NCBI GenBank assembly: GCA_002899795.1
Contig: PPDG01000576.1
Coordinates: forward strand, 1 to 5,748
Direction of reading: 5' to 3'
DNA: 5,748 bases
Origin: Desulfobacteraceae bacterium
GTDB taxonomy: Bacteria > Desulfobacterota > Syntrophobacteria > BM002
A program made the translations under genes and the position numbers. Shown here piece by piece: positions 1 to 5,700 of this stretch. The notes beneath the pieces were generated by a model, which saw nothing but the letters and a program-made list of their open reading frames with translations, was not told the origin of the DNA and did not search any database. The stretch's first letter is position 1; the number at the start of each line of letters is the position of its first letter.

Positions 1-111
1 AAACTACGAAACGAGGGACGACCGAGGATATTGATGAATTGGAATGTGAGAAGAGTTTTGGTCAGGGACTAAAGTCTACGTGATGAGTTATATGAACTCT
101 CTTCGATAACT

Positions 112-149
112 GCGAAAGTGTAGATTACATCCCTTAATTCACACTTCGC
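112..149 (+). repeat. Palindromic intergenic repeat, copy 1
   Basis: An imperfect inverted repeat. The arm GCGAAAGTGTAGATTA faces TAATTCACACTTCGC across a short CATCCC loop, with single-base bulges. Its 19-nt core TAGATTACATCCCTTAATT (121-139) is identical in copy 2 (1955-1973) and matches copy 3 at 17 of 19 positions on the opposite strand. It lies beyond the terminator of the M48 gene, so it is neither that gene's promoter nor its terminator. It is probably a small dispersed palindromic element of the REP or MITE sort, but the family is not recognised. Confidence 0.7.
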
Positions 150-181
150 TGGAATTTACTGTGGCACAATATATTGAGAGC

Positions 182-210
182 AAAAAAAAAGCGGAGCCGA
201 AACTCCGCTC
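182..210 (-). terminator. Rho-independent terminator of the M48 peptidase gene
   Basis: Read on the minus strand, a 7-bp perfect stem AGCGGAG/CTCCGCT (203-209 with 190-196) closes a 6-nt loop. It is followed at once by a run of T (plus-strand A run, 182-190). It lies about 66 nt beyond the stop codon of the M48 gene and fits an intrinsic terminator for it. The plus-strand reading lacks a comparable T tract. Confidence 0.88.
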
Positions 211-275
211 GTTCTTTGAAAAGTGAATAGGCCTACAACTCAAAAGCATTTATTGCCTATAGCACCTGTATTGCC

Positions 276-1622
276 TCATTTTGTTTTCTTGATGTAACCC
301 CAATCCACCAAGCGGCGATAGGCATGCTGGGCGTATTTACCCCGCCGCACGATCTGTAGATAGTGATGGTATTCATTGGCTGCCTGCTCGATGTGATTCA
401 TGCCTTCCTGGCAATAGCCTTTAAAGAAGATCGTGTTCGGATTTCCGGGCAACAGTAATTCATTAGAGAGAAATTCCTCATAGGCTCCCTCAAAATCTTT
501 CAGTTGGATTCTGGAATAGCCGCTAAGGTGATAGGCCTGTGCTTGTTTTGAATAGGCCTGCTGGGCCATCTCGGCGTAATTGCGTCCGACCGCGTATTTT
601 TTCTGAGCCAAATTACTAATCGACATCATGCACAGGGCGACATAATCATCAGGTGCTTTTTTCAACGCGTTACGAAAATGATTGCTTGCGGCATCGTATT
701 TGCGCGCCGCCATTTGTTTCTCTCCTTTTTGAATCTCTTGGATTGCTCCTTTTTGGGCCCGCAACCTGGTAGTATTATCCATATAGCGTTCCTGGTAAAG
801 CGGCCCTCCTAAAGCGGACTGATATTTTGTATTTGCGGCCTGAACTGCCGTATCATATCTTTCTTGACTCATCGGGTGGGTGGCAAATAACAGGTCGACG
901 GTCGTAGATTTGTGTTTCGACATGCTGTTGAGCATCTCCATCAACCCGACAAACCCTTTGGAACCATAGCCGGCACCCACCATATATTCCATGCCCAGGG
1001 CATCGGCTTCGCGTTCATTTTCACGGCTGTATGATGCCAGCAAAGCACCGGCGCTGAGCTGACCTAGCTGGCTTGCCAGATCGCCTAGCGCCGCACTCTG
1101 GGTTCCGGCGAGCACCGAAATTCCGCCAACGACCGCCTGAGCAAGTTGCCCTTTTGACATCTGTTCGGCTGCGTGCCGGGCATTCACATGTCCCAGCTCG
1201 TGGCCCAGCAGGGCGGCCAGTTCGGCCTCGTTTTCCAGCGACAGCATAATGCCGCGCGTGGCGGCGATCGTGCCGCCGGGAAAGGCGTAGGCATTGACAT
1301 AGGTGGCGTTTACCACCCGGAACGAATATGGCATGTGTGGACGATGGGATGTAGCGGCCATCTTATTTCCGACCTGTCTGACATAGCTATTTAATTGGCT
1401 GTCTTGCACTTCTCCGAAATCGGTGGAAAACTGAAGCGACGAGTATTGTTTGTCGATTTGGATTTCGGTATTTTCGGATACAAGCATGAATTGCTTTTTT
1501 CCGGTTACCGGATCTGTGGCGCATCCAATCACATAACCAACGGCGACTATCGATGAAAGCCACATGAATTCGCGTCGGGTCAGAGCGTGCAGACTGGATA
1601 GTTTTGAAAGACGGTTTGGCAT
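276..1622 (-). CDS. M48-family zinc metallopeptidase lipoprotein with C-terminal TPR-like region (BepA/YfgC-like)
   Basis: Predicted cell-envelope zinc endopeptidase of 448 residues. The N-terminus has a twin-arginine motif TRREF (Arg16-Arg17), a hydrophobic segment and a lipobox VIGC with Cys34, so it looks like a Tat-exported lipoprotein; Ala at +2 favours the outer membrane. The M48 active site is HELGH (His141, Glu142, His145) with the third zinc ligand in NEREAD (Glu203, ExxxD motif). The conserved ATHPMSQER segment follows near residue 250. From about residue 295 to the end, helical TPR-like repeats follow, an architecture like BepA, which degrades or helps assemble outer-membrane proteins. 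I chose the ATG at 1622 because GGAGG (1632-1628) sits 5 nt before it. The upstream in-frame ATG at 1634 overlaps that SD and has no obvious SD of its own. The family call is firm; the substrate is unknown. Confidence 0.93.
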   Translation of the reverse strand: MPNRLSKLSSLHALTRREFMWLSSIVAVGYVIGCATDPVTGKKQFMLVSENTEIQIDKQYSSLQFSTDFGEVQDSQLNSYVRQVGNKMAATSHRPHMPYSFRVVNATYVNAYAFPGGTIAATRGIMLSLENEAELAALLGHELGHVNARHAAEQMSKGQLAQAVVGGISVLAGTQSAALGDLASQLGQLSAGALLASYSRENEREADALGMEYMVGAGYGSKGFVGLMEMLNSMSKHKSTTVDLLFATHPMSQERYDTAVQAANTKYQSALGGPLYQERYMDNTTRLRAQKGAIQEIQKGEKQMAARKYDAASNHFRNALKKAPDDYVALCMMSISNLAQKKYAVGRNYAEMAQQAYSKQAQAYHLSGYSRIQLKDFEGAYEEFLSNELLLPGNPNTIFFKGYCQEGMNHIEQAANEYHHYLQIVRRGKYAQHAYRRLVDWGYIKKTK

Positions 1623-1627
1623 AAATT

Positions 1628-1632
1628 CCTCC
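1628..1632 (-). promoter_or_regulatory. Shine-Dalgarno site deciding the M48 gene start
   Basis: GGAGG on the minus strand lies 5 nt before the ATG at 1622-1620. The longer reading would begin at the ATG at 1634, which is fused to this SD (ATGGAGGAA) and would add only MEEF. The shorter start is preferred. Confidence 0.75.
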
Positions 1633-1634
1633 AT

Positions 1635-1943
1635 ATTTTTGCTAATCTTATTCTGCTTTCTAATCGTTCTCGTCCTCGAAGCACTATCAAAATGAAGAAG
1701 AGCTATGTCTGCTTTTATATCTTATTCTTATCCGACGATATCTCGTTATACGTTTCAAACAATCGTTTTCCCGGGGTGGCGGCGAGCTTGATCAGGACAA
1801 GGGCAGTTCGGATTCAAAGATATGATCGCTTGAGAATGCGCTGAAGCTGGAGATTGAACTGGTTTCAGATTAGGCGACGGAAGCGCTTCCTGTCAAGCAG
1901 AGGCACAATCTTGAGGCTGCTTGGGCGGGTTGTAAAAACGGGG
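1635..1943. other. Gene-free stretch upstream of the M48 gene
   Basis: No convincing gene was found here. The minus strand must contain the M48 promoter, but I see no strong -35/-10 pair. The best is a weak TTGATA about 60 nt before the start codon, with a poor -10. The part from about 1770 to 1940 is richer in GC and has short open stretches in plus-strand frames interrupted by stops. It could be a decayed gene remnant, but no family is recognisable. Confidence 0.4.
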
Positions 1944-1988
1944 GGAGCAAAGTTTAGATTACATCCCTTAATTTACAGTTTTAGCTCC
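1944..1988 (+). repeat. Palindromic intergenic repeat, copy 2
   Basis: This copy contains the same 19-nt core as copy 1 (TAGATTACATCCCTTAATT, 1955-1973). It is enclosed by different outer arms, GGAGC (1944-1948) and GCTCC (1984-1988), with AAA/TTT next inside. The outer arms differ from copies 1 and 3 but still pair, suggesting that the hairpin shape is maintained. It lies between the M48 start and the terminator of the OsmC-type gene. Confidence 0.68.
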
Positions 1989-2063
1989 AGGAAGGATGCA
2001 ACCACATGTGGGGGCGGCTCAGAAGGGCAAAGGTGTGTGGTATGTAATTCACATTCTCCAAAG

Positions 2064-2097
2064 AAAAAGGCAGAGTCCAAGATGACTCTGCCTTTTT
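2064..2097 (-). terminator. Bidirectional intrinsic terminator after the OsmC-type selenoprotein gene
   Basis: A 13-bp perfect inverted repeat (AAAAAGGCAGAGT at 2064-2076, ACTCTGCCTTTTT at 2085-2097) has an 8-nt loop. On the minus strand it ends in TTTTTCTTT, about 76 nt beyond the stop codon at 2174. On the plus strand it ends in TTTTT, so it could also stop transcription coming the other way. Confidence 0.88.
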
Positions 2098-2173
2098 AGA
2101 TTCTTGAGAATTGAACTACGTTATTTTCCGAACTTCGTTTTGAATCCGACGAGACCAACTACGCCAGCCGCAT

Positions 2174-2725
2174 TTATTTCGTCTCTATTTGAACCTTTAC
2201 ATTCGTCCCACTGCTGACGACATCGTACACTGGTGATAGCTTGGTTAATGCCTTCAGCCTATCCACATTTTCAATATCAGTCTTGACTTTGAAATTTACC
2301 CGGATTTCCTGATAACCTGGCCTCACTTTATCAGAGATTGCCAAGAAGCCCTTCAGGTCAATATCGCCCTCCAACTCCGATTCCACTTCCTCCAACTTTA
2401 TACCGCGAACTGCGGCATGGTAGACCATGGTGGTAGTCATTCAAGTTGCCAGAGCATTCAGAAGGTGCTCTACAGGATTAGCTCCTCGATCTTGTCCCGC
2501 AAGGATGGGTGGTTCGTCTGCATCCAGTACAAAGGGTTGGGTATGCAAAATCTCCTGGCCGGCACCGTAAAAACCAGTGATGGTAGTACGATTGTGCCCA
2601 CCGTCGATCCATTCGTTGTTAGCTCGGAATTTGGACTCGGCAAGGTCAGGTTTTTCTTTTACGGCATTGATCAAACCTTCAACCGCCTCCACATCTACAC
2701 CGTTTATGATTTTTTCTTCTGACAT
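2174..2725 (-). CDS. OsmC/Ohr-family selenoprotein, in-frame TGA at 2443-2441 read as selenocysteine (residue 95)
   Basis: Predicted cytoplasmic OsmC-type redox protein of 183 residues; family members reduce peroxides or other thiol-reactive compounds. Residues 66-94 (VLDADEPPILAGQDRGANPV, then EHLLNALAT) and 96-109 (MTTTMVYHAAVRGI) flank the point where relatives have the reactive cysteine, typically in AL[AS][GS]CLTT. Here that codon is TGA. The family continues through the downstream half (EGDIDLKGF, PGYQEI) to SPVYD near the C-terminus, ending at TAA (2174-2176). A SECIS-like hairpin follows the TGA. The protein has no cysteine. The position of Ohr's second cysteine appears to be Ser164, as in many OsmC-like subfamilies. 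The start at 2725 has GAGGT 7 nt upstream. The ATG directly after the TGA has no SD, so a separate downstream gene is unlikely. Alternatives are a recent nonsense mutation or a sequencing error at a Cys codon. Confidence 0.87.
2400..2418 (-). promoter_or_regulatory. Bacterial SECIS-like hairpin downstream of the Sec codon
   Basis: On the minus strand the RNA AUGCCGC-AGUUC-GCGGUAU folds into a 7-bp stem (one G-U pair) with a 5-nt loop. The stem begins 22 nt after the UGA (2443-2441), and the loop G at its second position is nucleotide 31 after the UGA. Bacterial SECIS elements are known as short hairpins inside the coding region, roughly 15-40 nt past the UGA, with a G among the first two loop bases. 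The element fits on stem, loop and spacing. A competing CATGG/CCATG hairpin overlaps its 5' edge. Confidence 0.78.
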
Positions 2726-2732
2726 ATCTTTT

Positions 2733-2737
2733 ACCTC
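2733..2737 (-). promoter_or_regulatory. Ribosome binding site of the OsmC-type selenoprotein gene
   Basis: GAGGT on the minus strand lies 7 nt before the ATG at 2725-2723. It supports this start. No comparable site precedes the ATG just after the internal TGA. Confidence 0.7.
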
Positions 2738-2802
2738 GCTGTCTTGGAATGTTCATAGTCCTTAAACACTACGTCGCTACTCAAGTTAAGCTTAATGCAC
2801 GC

Positions 2803-2830
2803 AATGTAACCACCTCAGAGTCATTGTCAA
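2803..2830 (-). promoter_or_regulatory. Sigma-70-type promoter for the OsmC-type selenoprotein gene
   Basis: On the minus strand a perfect -35 TTGACA (2830-2825) is followed after 16 nt by a -10 TACATT (2808-2803), 4 of 6 to consensus. Transcription would start near 2796 and leave a leader of about 70 nt. A small inverted repeat, CACCA-TTT-TGGTG (2841-2853), lies about 10 bp upstream of the -35 and could be an operator, though it is short. Confidence 0.62.
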
Positions 2831-3015
2831 TACGAACAATCACCATTTTGGTGGGAATTTCCAACACTATCTGTGGTTTTTTGCAACTTTATGGGCAATC
2901 TGGGAGAAAAAGAGGTGGGCAGTAGGGATAGGTTTCAGTGTTTCCGCCTTCGGGGCTGCGGGGTTAGCGAGCGAACTACAATGAAATGGAATCACTTCCT
3001 TACATTTCGAAGATT

Positions 3016-3052
3016 CCCTGTCCCGCTTCAGTCCCGCTATAGCGGGACAGGG
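3016..3052. repeat. Nested GC-rich palindrome downstream of the secreted MBL gene
   Basis: CCCTGTCCCGC (3016-3026) pairs perfectly with GCGGGACAGGG (3042-3052), extendable outwards by GAAG/CTTC after a small internal loop. Within it, 3031-3048 is itself a perfect 18-bp palindrome, GTCCCGC-TATA-GCGGGAC. Three GTCCCGC units (two direct, one inverted) thus allow two alternative hairpins. It starts 10 nt past the MBL stop codon. It may end or protect that transcript, but no T tract follows in the minus direction, so a classic intrinsic terminator is doubtful. Confidence 0.65.
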
Positions 3053-3062
3053 AGCTTCAATC

Positions 3063-3974
3063 TTATTTCTCTTGGATCAGGCTCTGATAGACGATTCCAA
3101 CAAAAACATCGGGCTTAATAAACCCGCCTCCCCATTCACTGTCAAAAGCTTGGGTTGGTTGTGAGAGCTTTATCTCTTCCAAGGTTTTTCCTGCGTTCAT
3201 TTGTGATTGGATACGATCCCGGATTTTGGTGAGCATATCACGGTAGGCGATGAGCCCATGCTTATCCGTAAGCATCCCATGTCCTGGTATGATGCGAGTG
3301 TTGTCATCGATCATTCCAAGGATCCGATTCGTAGCATCTATCGTCCCACTAATGGATCCTCCGTGTTCAATGTCAATAAAAGGGTACATGCCTGCGAATA
3401 GAATATCACCCGTGTGGATGACATTGGCATCGGTAAAATAGGCTGCAGCATCTCCATCGGTATGAGCGCGCTTTATATGAAACACATCGATGCGTTGACC
3501 GTTGAGATGAAAGGCGACATCTCGGGTGAAAGTGATCACCGGAAGTCCTTCTTTGGAAAGCGCTGGAAGTGTAAGATTAAAAGCAGTCAAGACTTGATCG
3601 GTACTTAAGCGCTTCCTTACATTTTCATGGGCGATTATCACAGCGCCGGCATCGCCCACATTCTCGTTACCCCCGGTATGATCAAAGTGCCAATGCGTGT
3701 TGATCACAAAACGAATCGAACCAGACGTGAAACTTGCTATGGCTGTCTTGATTTTTTCTGTCAGCGGCGCAAATTGATCATCGATCATGAATACACCATC
3801 TACACCGGACGAAACACAGATATTACCCCCTTCACCCATTAACATATGAATTCCTGGTTTGACCTCTACCACTTTAATCTGAACTTTGCTGAAGTCCCGT
3901 GTGTGGCCCAAAGACGTGATCAGAACCAAAAACAGCATTCCTATCATTGTTCCCAGTAATCGGTGCTTTTTCAT
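3063..3974 (-). CDS. Exported MBL-fold metallohydrolase
   Basis: A 303-residue protein with an N-terminal signal peptide (KKHR, then a hydrophobic stretch at about residues 6-22), so it probably acts in the periplasm. It has the complete metal site of the metallo-beta-lactamase superfamily: THWHFDHTGGN (His94, His96, Asp98, His99), AHTDGDA (His171), HTGD (Asp190) and PGHG (His232). This predicts a binuclear zinc hydrolase. The C-terminal helices (about 240-303) are typical of MBL proteins found next to oxidative or detoxification genes. The substrate cannot be read from the sequence, and beta-lactamase activity should not be assumed. The start is supported by GGAGG (3984-3980) 5 nt upstream. 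It has its own promoter (4062-4089) and so does not depend on the upstream MBL gene. Confidence 0.9.
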   Translation of the reverse strand: MKKHRLLGTMIGMLFLVLITSLGHTRDFSKVQIKVVEVKPGIHMLMGEGGNICVSSGVDGVFMIDDQFAPLTEKIKTAIASFTSGSIRFVINTHWHFDHTGGNENVGDAGAVIIAHENVRKRLSTDQVLTAFNLTLPALSKEGLPVITFTRDVAFHLNGQRIDVFHIKRAHTDGDAAAYFTDANVIHTGDILFAGMYPFIDIEHGGSISGTIDATNRILGMIDDNTRIIPGHGMLTDKHGLIAYRDMLTKIRDRIQSQMNAGKTLEEIKLSQPTQAFDSEWGGGFIKPDVFVGIVYQSLIQEK

Positions 3975-3979
3975 TATAG

Positions 3980-3984
3980 CCTCC
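3980..3984 (-). promoter_or_regulatory. Ribosome binding site of the exported MBL gene
   Basis: GGAGG on the minus strand lies 5 nt before the ATG at 3974-3972, fixing the start that includes the full signal peptide. Confidence 0.75.
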
Positions 3985-4061
3985 AGTAAAAACCTATCTC
4001 CATGATTTGTGCTCTATGCTGCATGCTCTCTTGTGACCGGTCCAAAAACTGATGTCTTTAC

Positions 4062-4089
4062 AAGTTAAAGCAGAAGAGACTTATGTCAA
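4062..4089 (-). promoter_or_regulatory. Sigma-70-type promoter for the exported MBL gene
   Basis: On the minus strand TTGACA (4089-4084), a 16-nt spacer and TAACTT (4067-4062) give a start near 4055 and a leader of about 80 nt. The spacer end and -10, TTCTGCTTTAACTT (4075-4062), are identical to the promoter of the upstream GntH-like gene (5659-5646). The two genes may therefore share an ancestor promoter or a regulator. Confidence 0.6.
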
Positions 4090-4155
4090 TAGAAGCAGCT
4101 GGGATTTCGGGCGCACGTTGTCAGAAAAGGATAGAAAGAAGGGAGACGCTGATTC

Positions 4156-4181
4156 GAGTTAGCGATAAAAAACGCAAACTC
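4156..4181. repeat. Small inverted repeat between the two MBL genes
   Basis: GAGTTAGCG (4156-4164) and CGCAAACTC (4173-4181) are inverted copies with one mismatch around an A-rich 8-nt spacer. It lies about 67 bp upstream of the -35 of the exported MBL gene. It could be an operator or a transcript hairpin; there is no further support for either. Confidence 0.35.
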
Positions 4182-4246
4182 ACGTAGCTCGCTTCAAAAT
4201 CTCTTCGGGCCATGATAGGGCTCATCCACCCTAACGCAGAAAATCC

Positions 4247-4280
4247 AAGGCCATCCCGCCGCATAAGACGGGATGGCCTT
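4247..4280 (-). terminator. Terminator-like hairpin after the GntH-like MBL gene
   Basis: A 12-bp perfect stem, AAGGCCATCCCG (4247-4258) with CGGGATGGCCTT (4269-4280), encloses a 10-nt loop. It starts 5 nt past the stop codon at 4286. On the minus strand the stem is followed by GGATTTT, a weak T tract. Position and stem strength make it the likely terminator for this gene, separating it from the exported MBL gene. Confidence 0.72.
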
Positions 4281-4285
4281 TTACA

Positions 4286-5578
4286 CTATTCTTTAAAACC
4301 CGGCTTGTAGTTGGTCCCGTACTTTTTGTTGATCTCGTCGTAGATCGGGCCCACAATCTCTGGGAGTCCCATCGCACCGGACTTAGTGAAGTCCGATATC
4401 GGGATGGCCTTGGTGAAGTCCGGCGGACTTTTCTTCTTGAGCGCAGGCGAGGGCCAAACCGCTTCGTCAATCGCTGACATCCTCACCCGGATGTCATCCT
4501 TGGTAACGTTGAAAACCATGTAGTCCAAGGCCAGGGCGAGCGGCCCGTCGTAGGTCTTGCGGACCCTTGTCCTTACCTCAGGTTCGATGTCGAAGTCGTT
4601 ATAGAAATGGTAGCCCACCGCGAGACGCGGTTGCGTCATCGCCATCACTTTGCCGAACTGCTCTGGCGAGGTGTGTCCCTGGGTACCGACCTGCAGCGCC
4701 TCGATCGGGGCGAATCCCTGCTTCGTGACCAGAAGGGTAGGTGGCAGGAAGCACTCGTGGATGGAGATGTCCGCACCTTTGGTGTGCTCGACCCACCACT
4801 TGTTGGGTATCGTGTCACTTGAGTAGACGAACTTTAGCCCGTTCCACTCCAGTATGAAGCTCACCGCGCCGTCCAGGCCATGAACCGCCGGGATGCTCCT
4901 GACGACTACGCCGTTCTCGTTATAAATGACTTCGTTGATGCCTTTGAAAGGAAACTCGCTAACCTCAAGCTTCATGCCGCGGGCGTCGATCACCCCCGAG
5001 CGGGTCCCGATGTCCCAAGCGTACATTTTCTCCATCAGATCAAGTGCGTGTTTAGTCCCGTATTCTGGCGTGGATCCGCTAGGTCCCCAAATCCGAAGCG
5101 GGGTGAGGCGATTCATAACCGTGCCCCCGAGCCAAAAGGTGGGTAGGTCGCCCATGTGGTCGACGTGGAGGTGGCCGATGAAGATCTTGTCCAGGTGGTC
5201 GTAGGGGATCTTCTGCGCTGCAATCCGCTCGTGACAGCCACTGCCAATGTCGAAGAGAAACTTGTCACCATTGCCCAACTCGACCAACCAGCAAGCGGCC
5301 GCCTGCTTGGGCCGAGCGCTGGGCATCCCCGTTCCCAAAGCAACGACCCTCATCTCGTTGCGCCCAAGGTTTTCCGTACCAGGGTAATAGACGTCCCTGT
5401 CCTTCAAAGCTTTAACCGGTGAGATCTTAGCCTTCGCAGCCTGGGCTTCAGGCGTTAACTTTAAGATCTTGCCAACGCTTCCGTCAGGATGGCCTTTCAT
5501 GTAAAGAGCTACCATCGCCACTGCCACGACAGCCACGATTGCTAGTAATGTCAATTTCGAATTTGCTATTTTATACAT
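4286..5578 (-). CDS. Membrane-anchored MBL-fold metallohydrolase, GntH-like (RNase Z-type metal site)
   Basis: A 430-residue protein with one N-terminal hydrophobic segment (about residues 9-27) acting as a membrane anchor or uncleaved signal. The MBL domain begins at MRVVALGTGMPSARPKQAAA (residues 76-95). It has HLHVDH (His136, His138, Asp140, His141), AVHGLDG (His233), SSDT (Asp255) and YHF (His324), the ligand layout of the RNase Z/arylsulfatase branch. The long, well-kept motifs such as FWLGGTVMNR, YGTK, WNGLKF, PNKWW, GADISIHECF and LDYMVFNVTKDDIRVRM match, from memory, the family annotated as guanitoxin-biosynthesis MBL hydrolase GntH. That name covers many bacteria with no guanitoxin genes, and nothing else here suggests that pathway. 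The start at 5578 was chosen because GGGAGG (5591-5586) lies 7 nt upstream; an in-frame ATG at 5608 would add 10 residues across the SD. The gene is visibly richer in GC than its neighbours. Confidence 0.88.
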   Translation of the reverse strand: MYKIANSKLTLLAIVAVVAVAMVALYMKGHPDGSVGKILKLTPEAQAAKAKISPVKALKDRDVYYPGTENLGRNEMRVVALGTGMPSARPKQAAACWLVELGNGDKFLFDIGSGCHERIAAQKIPYDHLDKIFIGHLHVDHMGDLPTFWLGGTVMNRLTPLRIWGPSGSTPEYGTKHALDLMEKMYAWDIGTRSGVIDARGMKLEVSEFPFKGINEVIYNENGVVVRSIPAVHGLDGAVSFILEWNGLKFVYSSDTIPNKWWVEHTKGADISIHECFLPPTLLVTKQGFAPIEALQVGTQGHTSPEQFGKVMAMTQPRLAVGYHFYNDFDIEPEVRTRVRKTYDGPLALALDYMVFNVTKDDIRVRMSAIDEAVWPSPALKKKSPPDFTKAIPISDFTKSGAMGLPEIVGPIYDEINKKYGTNYKPGFKE

Positions 5579-5584
5579 CAGAAG

Positions 5585-5591
5585 ACCTCCC
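5585..5591 (-). promoter_or_regulatory. Ribosome binding site deciding the GntH-like gene start
   Basis: GGGAGGT on the minus strand lies 6 nt before the ATG at 5578. The upstream ATG at 5608 would place this SD inside the coding region (encoding part of LGGLL), so the 430-residue form is preferred. Confidence 0.75.
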
Positions 5592-5645
5592 AATTTCTGT
5601 AGGGTCAATGTTCGCTTATGGGATTGAAAGTGAGTCTAGGTGTAG

Positions 5646-5673
5646 AAGTTAAAGCAGAATTGATAGTTGTCAA
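5646..5673 (-). promoter_or_regulatory. Sigma-70-type promoter for the GntH-like MBL gene
   Basis: On the minus strand TTGACA (5673-5668), a 16-nt spacer and TAACTT (5651-5646) predict a start near 5639 and a leader of about 60 nt. A run of nine C (plus-strand G, 5678-5686) sits four bases upstream of the -35. TTCTGCTTTAACTT (5659-5646) is identical to the exported MBL gene's promoter. Confidence 0.6.
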
Positions 5674-5700
5674 TATTGGGGGGGGGTAAAAAAGGAGGTA

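Noticed and set aside
1..82. Short plus-strand frames open from the left edge (stops near 70-72 and 80-82) that could be the end of an upstream gene
   Set aside because: There are only 23-26 codons in two competing frames, with no recognisable motif, so neither can be supported.
276..278. Terminal TGA of the M48 gene as another possible Sec codon
   Set aside because: Readthrough would add only about 11 residues (GNTGAIGNKCF) with no family conservation, and a normal terminator follows. It is an ordinary stop.
1854..2099. Plus-strand open frame of 81 codons between the M48 and OsmC-type genes
   Set aside because: It runs through palindromic repeat copy 2 and the bidirectional terminator, has a low-complexity basic sequence, no recognisable motif and no good SD. 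A chance frame is more likely.
2174..2440. A separate small OsmC-like gene starting at the ATG directly after the TGA
   Set aside because: There is no SD before this ATG, the start is flush with the upstream stop in the same frame, and the product would be half of one conserved domain. Sec readthrough explains it better.
2417..2765. Plus-strand open frames opposite the OsmC-type gene
   Set aside because: They are antisense shadows of a conserved domain with no family features.
4231..4470. Arginine- and serine-rich minus-strand frame overlapping the end of the GntH-like gene
   Set aside because: It is an out-of-frame shadow of a conserved MBL gene and runs into the terminator hairpin. Its biased composition is typical of shifted GC-rich coding sequence.
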